From the NCBI GenBank assembly GCA_003220225.1, contig QHRU01000055.1:26347-90346 (forward strand): DNA of 64,000 nt, given 5' to 3'. The notes under the pieces were generated by a model that saw nothing but the letters and a program-made list of their open reading frames with translations, searched no databases and had not been told where the DNA came from. Source of the DNA: Candidatus Rokuibacteriota bacterium. GTDB taxonomy: Bacteria > Methylomirabilota > Methylomirabilia > Rokubacteriales > CSP1-6. This document shows, in pieces, positions 1 to 7,601 of the stretch. The position numbers and the translations under genes were made by a program. Position 1 is the stretch's first letter, and every line of letters starts with the position of its first letter.

Positions 1-441
1 CCGGGCGGCGAGTTCCGCCTCCCGGCGAATGCGCCCTACGGTCATGCCGGGCGTGCCGGTGAACACCACGCCCGAGACCGCGAACCACCCCTGGCCGACC
101 TGGCGGTCGTGTCGCACGAGGAACTCGCCCAGTTGCGACTCAGGGACGTGAACGCCGGCCAAGGCGAGAACACGGCACAGCTCGGGGCCGATCTCTCGCG
201 CCAGCCGGTTGAGGACGCCGCCAGGATAGCCGTCGGCGGAAGCCTCGAGCACGAGGTACGCCGATCCGCCGGATGAATCGCGCACGACGGTGAGGCTCAT
301 GAAGTGCACGAACGCGCTCGCGTTCAGCGTCTCGGAGAGCGGCGGCCGTGCAAGATTGCCCAGCGCGTCCAGGTGCGCATTGACGGCCACCGACCGGCTG
401 TCATCGAACGGAACAACGACGGTTACGAACGCATGGGCCAT
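1..441 (-). CDS. Unknown protein, C-terminus cut by window edge
   Basis: The frame opens with an ATG at 441 and stays open for 147 codons to base 1, so the stop lies outside the window. A good Shine-Dalgarno (GAGGAAG) sits just upstream of the ATG. The visible part starts MAHAFVTVVVPFDDS and has no signal peptide or membrane segment. It looks like a compact alpha/beta domain with two similar halves (VTVVVPF..., then a VHFMSLTVV... stretch). I do not recognise the family. It lies 16 bp downstream of the cytochrome P450 gene on the same strand, so the two are probably co-transcribed and this may be a partner in the P450 reaction. That partnership is inference from position only. Confidence 0.6.
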   Translation of the reverse strand, partial: MAHAFVTVVVPFDDSRSVAVNAHLDALGNLARPPLSETLNASAFVHFMSLTVVRDSSGGSAYLVLEASADGYPGGVLNRLAREIGPELCRVLALAGVHVPESQLGEFLVRHDRQVGQGWFAVSGVVFTGTPGMTVGRIRREAELAAR

Positions 442-457
442 GGTGTTTCTTCCTCGA

Positions 458-1720
458 CTAGGGGTCGAATTCGACGCTCAGGTGTGCGGGCATCAGGCCG
501 ATCGTCTGCATCTGGCCGTCCCGACCCGGGGCGCGGCGGAGCCCGCGTTTTTTCAACAACGGCTTGAGGGTCTGCGTGATCTGCGCTCCCGCAAGAAACG
601 CCCCGATGCACCAGTGCAGCCCGTAGCCGAATAGCATGTACTCGTGGTTCCGGCGATCCGGACGGAATTTCTTCGGTTCGACGACCCTGCGCTCGTCGAA
701 CATGGCCGACTGCGTACTCACCAGCAGCCGGGTGCCGGCCCGGATCCGTTTCGCCTTGGAACTACCATCGGCGATCGTGTAGTCCTTCGCGCATTCACGG
801 AACGGGCCCGGATTGATGGGTTTGAAGCGCATCGTCTCGAACAGGCACCGCCAGAGCAGTTCGTCGTCGTCGGTGCGCGCCGCTTCTTGGGCGCGCGCCA
901 TGAATTCTGGTCGGCGCAGCAGCATCTCGAGCACGTTGCCCGATGCGATCGTATTGGTAGGCACGAAGCCGGCCAGCATGCCGAACAGTTCGGCGCGAAT
1001 CATGTCGTCGCTGGGATCTCCGGCGCTTTGCTTCTGCATCGCGACCAGGCGGGCGACGATGGTGGGGGAGGGGTTCACTCCCTGTTTCGCATTGCGGATC
1101 GCTTGGTCGATGAGCGGGCGCATGCCGTTCGCCGCCGCGCGCGCTGTGGCCACCTTGGGGCCGGGTTTGTCCGATGGGGGCCCGAACACATACGTGCTCA
1201 CCGCGATCGTCCATTGCGCGAAGAGCTTCGGGTCTGGAACATCGATGCCGTAATAGTCTCGACAGAGCAGGGTCGGGACGCGCGTCAGCAGATCTTCGAT
1301 CGCATCGATCCGGCCGCTGCACCCCGCGACGATCTGCTCGGCCAGCTCGGCGGAGCGGGGCGCGATAGTCGCAGCGACGTCCTCGAGCCTGAACGCCTGC
1401 ATGATCTGCAGGCGCTGGCGCCCGTATTCGGGGCTGTCCTGCATCGCCAGCACGAACTTCGGCCCCTCCATCAGTTCCATCATCCGGCGGTCGAACGGCA
1501 CCTGAAACACCTGTTCCTGGGCGAGCACTTCCCGCACGTGCTCGAAGCGCGTCACCATGGCCCACCGGGTGAACGGGACGTGGGGAATCGGCCAGTATCT
1601 TCGCAGGAAGCCCATCCACCACTGAGGCCGATCGAGCAGCCGCTTGATGACCGCGCTGCCCGGCCAGCGCCATTGCATATCGTCGATGTCGAAGCTGCTG
1701 CACGGTGGTGACGCATTCAT
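458..1720 (-). CDS. Cytochrome P450
   Basis: A 420-residue P450, normal length for a soluble bacterial enzyme, with no membrane anchor. The heme-ligand loop FGYGLHWCIG places the thiolate Cys near residue 371, and the K-helix ETMR motif gives Glu295/Arg298. The I-helix reads AGFVPTNT. It lacks the usual acidic-alcohol pair (D/E-T) for dioxygen activation, as in some peroxygenase-like or unusual P450s. The chosen ATG at 1720 overlaps the stop of the upstream cyclase gene (ATGA), so translation is probably coupled. The reading frame continues upstream inside the cyclase gene, but that part is spurious. No ferredoxin or reductase gene is nearby. Substrate unknown. Confidence 0.9.
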   Translation of the reverse strand: MNASPPCSSFDIDDMQWRWPGSAVIKRLLDRPQWWMGFLRRYWPIPHVPFTRWAMVTRFEHVREVLAQEQVFQVPFDRRMMELMEGPKFVLAMQDSPEYGRQRLQIMQAFRLEDVAATIAPRSAELAEQIVAGCSGRIDAIEDLLTRVPTLLCRDYYGIDVPDPKLFAQWTIAVSTYVFGPPSDKPGPKVATARAAANGMRPLIDQAIRNAKQGVNPSPTIVARLVAMQKQSAGDPSDDMIRAELFGMLAGFVPTNTIASGNVLEMLLRRPEFMARAQEAARTDDDELLWRCLFETMRFKPINPGPFRECAKDYTIADGSSKAKRIRAGTRLLVSTQSAMFDERRVVEPKKFRPDRRNHEYMLFGYGLHWCIGAFLAGAQITQTLKPLLKKRGLRRAPGRDGQMQTIGLMPAHLSVEFDP

Positions 1721-4700
1721 CTCGAACTCCCCTGTGACCGAAGCTGTTCGCGCAGCGTTTCGGCTTCCTTCCAGGCCGGCAGGCTCCGTCCTTCGGTCAG
1801 TCCATCGCAGCACGTCCCGAGCAGGTCGGCGGCTTGCCCGGACTTGCCCTGCTCCGCCCACAACCGCGCCAGGCTGATCGCGGCGTAAAACTCCCAGGTC
1901 TTCGCGTGCTGCTCGCGGGCGAGCGACAGGGCACTGAGATAGGCCGACTCGACCTCGGCCGGTTCGCCGCCAGGGCACAGGCGAAGGTAATCGCCGAGCA
2001 GCCGCTGACACTCCGGCCAGTAGTACCGTTCTGATCCCGACGTCAGCTCCGTCCGCACCATCGACGCGTAGCGCCCAGCTTCGTCGAAGCGGCCGAGCGA
2101 AGCCAGCGCGCGGGCGTGAACCGCGTAGTGAACAGGAACCGAATGGCCGGTCTGAGTTCTCGCCAGCCAGGCGAATCCGTCTTCCATCACGCGAATCGAT
2201 CCCTCCGCGTCCCCGTTCAGCGACAAGGCGTGAGCGTGGATGATCGAACCGTAGCCCTTCCACATTTCGAGCTGATGCCGGCTGGCAAAGTCGATGGTCT
2301 CGGCGCTCAGAGCAAGCGCCTCGTCCACGCTGCGATTGAAGGCAGCGATGACCGACGAATATGCGAGCGCGTGGCAGAGGGTGTGCACATGTCCTAGGAC
2401 GCGCGCCGAGGCGAGCGCTTCGGCAACGACACTTCGCGCCGCGTCGATACGGCCGAGACACCAAAGGGCGAGCCCCAGGTGAAACCCGGTCGCAATGTCT
2501 GGCTCGGTGGAGAACCGGTCCGCGAGCGCAATCCGCTCTTCGCGCGAACGCTGCCGCAGGGAACCTGACAGCGCCAGCGCACGGTCGAAGGACTGGATCG
2601 CGAGCGCCGGCGCGCCCGTGATCACCTGGGACATGGCGAGCGACCGGAGCGCGGTGATCATGTGCGAGGTGCTGCTGTCGCGTTCCGCCTCCCGCACCAT
2701 GCTGCCCGCGGCTTCGAGCGCCCTGTCATGCTCCCCGCGGATATACAGCGCGACCCACACCGCATAGAACACGGAAAAGCGGTGCGGCGCGTCGCTCATC
2801 GCGCCAACCAGCTCCTGGGCGCGCGTGAACGCGGCGACCGTCTGCGAGTGACTGTATCCGCGCAACGGAATCGACGCCTGGCCGAGCGCCAGCAGGATCA
2901 GTAGGCGGCGCTCGAGCCACGCCCGGGTCTCTCCCATCTGCTCGGCCAGGCGCAACGCCTGGCTCAAGTGGGCGAGGGCCTCCTTGTAGGCGGGACGCGC
3001 GATCGCCTGCGCACCGGCCTTCTGCCAGCTGGCGATGGCTTTTTCGTTGAGGCCCGCCTGCATCGCATGGAACGCCAGGATCTCCGGCGGCGTGTCGGGC
3101 AACGCTTCCAGGGCATTCACCAGCCGTTCGTGGATCTGCTGGCGCTTGGCCTTGAGCAGGCTTTCGTACGCGGCATCGCGCACCAGCGCGTGCTTGAAAG
3201 CGTATTGTCCTTCCTGCGGGGTTCCCCGGCTGAAGATCAGCTCCGCCTCGACCAGGCGGGCGAGGGCTTGGTCCGGCGCATTGTCCGGCGGCGGCATGAT
3301 CGCCGTGAGCAATCGGTGGCTGAATTCGCGGCCGATGCAGGCTGCGGTCTGGGCCACCTCCTTGACCGGCCGTAACCGGTCGAGCCGGGCCATCAGGCTG
3401 TCGTGTAACGACGCGGGAATCGCGAGGTTCGGCAGCGGGTCATCGACGACAAACGCATCCTGCGTCTCGTGCAGGACACCCGACTCCAGCAGGGTCTTGG
3501 TCAGCTCCTCGATGAACAGCGGGACTCCGTCCGATTTGGCCGCGATTTCGTTCAGCAACTCTTCGGGCAAGGCCTTGCCGCGCGTCACGCCTCTCACCAT
3601 CGCAGCAATCTGGGTCCGCCCCAGGCGGAAGAGCGGCAGCCGGGTCAGGTTCGGCCGGCTGCCGAAGGCGTCGTGGAAATCCGGCCGCGCGCTCGCGAGG
3701 ATCAACACGGGCAGGTTCGCGATCCGCTCGAGACACAGGTCGATGAGTTCCAGCGTCGTCGGATCAATCCACTGCACGTCCTCGATCGTCCAGAGCAGCG
3801 GCCGGATGCGCGCAACGTCGCCCAGCAGGCCCGTCAGCGCCTCGAACGTGCCCAGGCGCTGCTGCTGTGGCGTGAGCGTGAGCGGCCCGTAGCGCTGAAC
3901 TCCGTCGATGCCGAGCAGCGCGGCGATCAGCGCCATGTCACGCACGCTGCGGGCGCCGAACTCCTTGAGCAGCGCCTCCAGCCGGTCGAGCCGTCTGTCT
4001 GGCGTGTCCGCCGGTTCGAAACGGGCGGCGCGGGCAAGATGCTGAATGACAGGAAACAGCGCGCTGTCCGAGTGGTACGGCGAGCACTGGTAGTCCAGGC
4101 GCGCAGGCCGCTCGGCCGCGAGGGCGTCCTGCAGCGCACGGATGATGCGCGACTTGCCGATGCCGGCGTCGCCCGTGATGAGTGTCAACCGTCCTTGACC
4201 CGACTGCACACCGCGCCAGTTCTCGATCAGGAGCGTCAGTTCGTTGTCTCGGCCGACCATCGCCGCGAGCAGTTCCCCGCGACGCGCCTCGAAGCGGCTT
4301 CCCGACGAGCGTTCGCCAGTGATCGCGTAGGCCGAGACCGGCGCGGCGAAGCCCTTGAGATGCTGCGGGCCGAGATCCCGGAACTCGAAGAGGTGCTCGA
4401 CCAAGTGATGCGTGTTCGCGCTGACGACCACTTCCCCAGGTGCTGCGATGCCTTGAAGCCGCGCCGCAAGATTGGGGGTCTCGCCCACCACCGCATGCTC
4501 ACGGGCGGCGCCTTCACCGAGCAGGTCGCCGGCGACGACGATGCCCGTCGCGATGCCGATTCGCACCGAGAGATTTTCGACACCCAGCGATCCCATGGCG
4601 GTGAGGGCGCCAACGGTCGCAAGCGCCGCGCGCACGCCGCGCTCCGCGTCGTCCTCGTGCGCCAGCGGAAAGCCGAAATGCGCGAGCATGCCATCGCCCA

Positions 4701-5127
4701 GGTACTGGGCGACGTGGCCGTCGTAGCGCGTCACTGCGCCGACGACCGCATCCTGGTATTTGCGGATCACGTTGCGCAGGTCTTCCGGATCGAGCCGGTT
4801 CGAAAGCGCGGTCGAGCCTACGAGGTCCACGAACATGACCGTTAGGTGCCGGCGTTCCGGCGTGGCCGTGGCATCGGGCGCCGTGCCGGCGGTTCTAACT
4901 CCGGGCGATCTACCGGGTCCGGCGGCTGGGCTCGGAGAAGAACCCGGGGACAGCCCCGCGATCGCCTTGAGGAGCTTCGCCCGGCGACTGAGCGGAATGC
5001 CGAGCTCCTTCAGGTGCTCGCCGGTCAGCGCGCGAAGCGCTTCGCCATCGATCTCGTTGGCTTCGAACAAATCGGCATACTGGCCGAAGCCGCCCGCTTC
5101 CAGCCAGGTGCGGATGTTCAGGCTCAT
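1717..5127 (-). CDS. SAM-domain class III adenylate/guanylate cyclase with AAA-type ATPase and TPR region
   Basis: A 1136-residue multidomain regulator. Residues 1-60 form a SAM domain (WLEAGGFGQYADLFEANEID...LKELGIPLSRR). About residues 90-270 form a class III nucleotide cyclase domain with both metal aspartates (FVDLVGST and LGDGMLAHFG) and the NLAARL segment carrying the transition-state Asn/Arg. About residues 290-560 form a P-loop ATPase with Walker A GDAGIGKS. The rest is helical TPR-like repeat. Cyclases of this layout are thought to sense a signal through the ATPase/TPR part and make cyclic nucleotide. The stop overlaps the P450 start, suggesting a coupled unit. It starts with an ATGA overlap on a SAM-domain remnant just upstream. 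The signal sensed is unknown. Confidence 0.88.
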   Translation of the reverse strand: MSLNIRTWLEAGGFGQYADLFEANEIDGEALRALTGEHLKELGIPLSRRAKLLKAIAGLSPGSSPSPAAGPGRSPGVRTAGTAPDATATPERRHLTVMFVDLVGSTALSNRLDPEDLRNVIRKYQDAVVGAVTRYDGHVAQYLGDGMLAHFGFPLAHEDDAERGVRAALATVGALTAMGSLGVENLSVRIGIATGIVVAGDLLGEGAAREHAVVGETPNLAARLQGIAAPGEVVVSANTHHLVEHLFEFRDLGPQHLKGFAAPVSAYAITGERSSGSRFEARRGELLAAMVGRDNELTLLIENWRGVQSGQGRLTLITGDAGIGKSRIIRALQDALAAERPARLDYQCSPYHSDSALFPVIQHLARAARFEPADTPDRRLDRLEALLKEFGARSVRDMALIAALLGIDGVQRYGPLTLTPQQQRLGTFEALTGLLGDVARIRPLLWTIEDVQWIDPTTLELIDLCLERIANLPVLILASARPDFHDAFGSRPNLTRLPLFRLGRTQIAAMVRGVTRGKALPEELLNEIAAKSDGVPLFIEELTKTLLESGVLHETQDAFVVDDPLPNLAIPASLHDSLMARLDRLRPVKEVAQTAACIGREFSHRLLTAIMPPPDNAPDQALARLVEAELIFSRGTPQEGQYAFKHALVRDAAYESLLKAKRQQIHERLVNALEALPDTPPEILAFHAMQAGLNEKAIASWQKAGAQAIARPAYKEALAHLSQALRLAEQMGETRAWLERRLLILLALGQASIPLRGYSHSQTVAAFTRAQELVGAMSDAPHRFSVFYAVWVALYIRGEHDRALEAAGSMVREAERDSSTSHMITALRSLAMSQVITGAPALAIQSFDRALALSGSLRQRSREERIALADRFSTEPDIATGFHLGLALWCLGRIDAARSVVAEALASARVLGHVHTLCHALAYSSVIAAFNRSVDEALALSAETIDFASRHQLEMWKGYGSIIHAHALSLNGDAEGSIRVMEDGFAWLARTQTGHSVPVHYAVHARALASLGRFDEAGRYASMVRTELTSGSERYYWPECQRLLGDYLRLCPGGEPAEVESAYLSALSLAREQHAKTWEFYAAISLARLWAEQGKSGQAADLLGTCCDGLTEGRSLPAWKEAETLREQLRSQGSSR

Positions 5128-5543
5128 CGGCTTGCGCCCTCCCTTCGGGCGCCGAGTGGCAGGCCCAGCTCCCGCAAGTCCCCTTCGGAGAGACTTCGCA
5201 GGCTACCGAGGTCGACTCCGTTATCGAGAAACACAGAGGCGTACTTGCTGAGCCCTAGACGATCCAGTGGACGGATCGAGCCGGGAAACGGAATCTGAAC
5301 GAGCAGTCTCGCGGTGAGCGTCGGCAAGACGGAGCCGAGCGATTTCAGGCCCAACTGCCAGAACGACGGCCTTAGGAGGCTTTCGACGAAGCTGATTCGA
5401 CACCAGTCCCTACCCTCTGGGTCAGGAACGGTTGCCTTCCTTGGACGCCTGGATGGCAGCAGCCTTATCACACAGGACCTGCAACTGTGCAAGCCATAAG
5501 TATCAGCGGCCGTGGGCTTCATTCCTAAGAGTGTGCGACGCAT
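5124..5543 (-). pseudogene. Remnant of a second SAM domain upstream of the cyclase gene
   Basis: The last ~47 codons (about 5124-5267) read as most of a SAM domain (LDRLGLSKYASVF...LRELGLPLGARR) and clearly resemble the SAM domain at the start of the next gene. The match then ends in an unrelated EGASR tail and a TGA that overlaps the cyclase ATG. The 90 residues before it, back to the ATG at 5543, look like noncoding translation (Arg/Ser rich, no domain). The simplest reading is a decayed paralogous SAM-cyclase gene whose body has been lost. It could instead be a small SAM partner protein translated from an internal start. Confidence 0.5.
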
Positions 5544-5560
5544 GCTGACTGACGGCGGCC

Positions 5561-5809
5561 CTACTTATCCGTCTCGATCTTATAGGCGTTACCGTCCGCT
5601 CGAACCACTACACTCCCATCGTGGTCTGTTCGATAGATCTTGGCGTTCACCACGCCGAGCCGCTGCAAGACCGGCTTCGTCGGGTGCCCATACTGATTGC
5701 CAGCGCCGGCGGAGATCACTGCAAGCTCCGGTTTCACCCTCCCCAAAAAGTCTAGCGACGACGATGCGTTTGATCCATGATGCCCCGGGTTGAGGATCGT
5801 CGCTTTCCC
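5561..5809 (-). pseudogene. C-terminal fragment of a ComEC-like metallo-beta-lactamase-fold hydrolase
   Basis: The frame reads GKATILNPGHHGSNASSS, then a stretch with VISAGAGNQYGHP and IYRTDHDGSVVV, ending in TAG at 5561. This is the characteristic end of secreted or ComEC/Rec2-type MBL-fold hydrolases: the HHGSN metal-site loop followed by the VISxGxxNxYGHP strand. The N-terminal half with the HxHxDH site is absent. Upstream of about 5809 the frame has no recognisable homology and no good start. I read it as a truncated gene left behind by a deletion. The short stretch 5810-5914 up to the hydantoinase stop holds nothing I recognise. Confidence 0.6.
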
Positions 5810-5914
5810 AGCCCGCGGAGTTGCTTGACAACGTCGTCGACGCCGTGCGGCCGGAGAGCCGTCAGCTTCTCCGAGAGTTGCTGGTGCACGGTACCACTTC
5901 GCGCGAGAGGAGTC

Positions 5915-7597
5915 TCACGGCTGCGGGGTGATCGTCACGCCGTAGTGGCGGAGCGCGTATTCCGGCGTGATCTTTTCCTCCATCACGTCGCGCCGCACCA
6001 GTTCGGGGTCGCGCGCGCGCGGGTCGCCCCACCCCCCGGCGCCGCCCAGCACGTGCCGGAACACGTCGCCGTGCTGCACGCTGATCGTGCACTTCGCCGG
6101 CAGCACGCGCTCGTCGGGGGTGCCCGGGTTCAGCAGGTTCGCCGACGGCGTTCCCGGGTGCCCGCCCGCGAGCCCGTACGGCAGGTGCGAGCGGCGGTCG
6201 GTGCGGAGCTGTAACGTCGCCTCCCGCGCCAGGAACCGATATTGCCGCACGAGCGCGAGGCCACCCCGGAACGTGCCCGGCCCCCCCGAGTCGGGCACGT
6301 AGCCGTAACGCTCGATGAGGATCGGGTACTCCGACTCGATGACCTCGATGGGATTGTTGGAGAAGTTGACGACCGCGCTGCTGCACGCGTCGACGCCGTC
6401 GCGGGTCGGCCGCCCGCCCCACGACCCGAACAGGAACTCCAGGAAGACGAACGGCCGCCGCTCGGCGTCGTAGCCCCCGAAGCTCACGCCCGTGTCGCCG
6501 CCCATCTCGCAGGCGAAGACACGATCCGGCGCGATCTGGGCGAGGGCCCCGAACATCGTGTTGGCCATGCGGAAGCCGGTGAGTCCGCGGGCGGCCACCG
6601 CGGCGGGCGGCACGGGATTCACTACGGTGCCCGCGGGCGCGATCACCTCGATGGGACGGAAGTAGCCCTCGTTGTTCGGCGGCTCGCCTCCGATGAGGTG
6701 GCGCACGCACGCGTACACGGCGGACTTCGTGAACGGCAGCGGTGAATTGATGGCGCCCTTCACCTGCGGCGCCGAGCCGGTGAAGTCCGCCACCATGCGG
6801 TCGCCGGCCACGGTGATGGTCACGGTGATCGGGATCGGATCCGGGTCGATGCCGTCGTCGTCGATCCAGTCCGTGAACGTGTAGGCCCCGTCCGGCATCG
6901 CGCTGATCGCGTGGCGCGCGAGGCGCTCGGCCTGATCGAGGAGCGCCGTGGTACACGCGGCCAGGCGCTCCACCCCGTAACGCGCGATCAAGCCGAGATA
7001 GCCCCGCTCGCCCGTGAGGCACGCGGCGACCTGCGAGCGCACGTCGCCCAGCACCTGCCGCGGCACCCGCACGTTGCGGTCGATCAAGTCGAAGATCGCG
7101 TCGACCGGCCTCCCGGCGTCATAGAGCTTCAACGGCGGGATGCGAAGCCCCTCCTGGAAGATCTCCGTCGCGTCGCAGCCGTTGCCGCCCGGCGTCTTGC
7201 CGCCGACGTCGAGCTGGTGGCCGATGCTCGCCGACCACCCCACCAGCCCGCCGTCGAGGAAGATCGGCTTGAAGATGTAGAAGTCCGGCAGGTGCGTGCC
7301 GCCCTCGAACGGGTCGTTGAGAATGAAGACGTCGCCGGGCTCGATCCGGCCGACGAACTTGCGGCGCACCTGGGCCATCGCGTCGGGGATGGAGCCGAGG
7401 TGGAGCGGCAGCGTGAGGCCCTGGGCGATGAGGCGGCCCTCCGCGTCGCACAGGGCGCACGACATGTCCATCGCGTTCTTCAAATTGTTCGAGTAGGCGG
7501 TTCGCACGAGCGCGATGGCCATCTCGTCCACGATGGCGTCGAGCGCATTCTTGATGAGCTCGAGGAGGATGGGATCACCGACGTCACGCGGGGGCAT
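5915..7597 (-). CDS. hyuB: N-methylhydantoinase B / 5-oxoprolinase beta subunit family (HyuB)
   Basis: 560 residues, full length for the family. The ATG at 7597 (MPPRDVGDPILLELIKNALD) matches the usual N-terminus; the frame runs further upstream but only through the partner gene. Family marks include the ILNDPFEGGTHLPD segment near the metal/active-site region, DVGGKTPGG, and a C-terminal GAGGWGDPRARD. HyuB works with HyuA in ATP-dependent opening of hydantoin-, oxoproline- or acetophenone-type substrates. It starts 4 bp after the hyuA stop and is the last gene of an SBP-Liv-Hyu operon, which suggests the substrate is brought in by that importer. The exact substrate cannot be told from sequence. 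Confidence 0.92.
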   Translation of the reverse strand: MPPRDVGDPILLELIKNALDAIVDEMAIALVRTAYSNNLKNAMDMSCALCDAEGRLIAQGLTLPLHLGSIPDAMAQVRRKFVGRIEPGDVFILNDPFEGGTHLPDFYIFKPIFLDGGLVGWSASIGHQLDVGGKTPGGNGCDATEIFQEGLRIPPLKLYDAGRPVDAIFDLIDRNVRVPRQVLGDVRSQVAACLTGERGYLGLIARYGVERLAACTTALLDQAERLARHAISAMPDGAYTFTDWIDDDGIDPDPIPITVTITVAGDRMVADFTGSAPQVKGAINSPLPFTKSAVYACVRHLIGGEPPNNEGYFRPIEVIAPAGTVVNPVPPAAVAARGLTGFRMANTMFGALAQIAPDRVFACEMGGDTGVSFGGYDAERRPFVFLEFLFGSWGGRPTRDGVDACSSAVVNFSNNPIEVIESEYPILIERYGYVPDSGGPGTFRGGLALVRQYRFLAREATLQLRTDRRSHLPYGLAGGHPGTPSANLLNPGTPDERVLPAKCTISVQHGDVFRHVLGGAGGWGDPRARDPELVRRDVMEEKITPEYALRHYGVTITPQP

Positions 7598-7601
7598 GGC
7601 G

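Noticed and set aside
1721..2464. N-terminal extension of the P450 reading frame
   Set aside because: It lies inside the cyclase gene in another frame. P450 homology and the ATGA overlap support the start at 1720.
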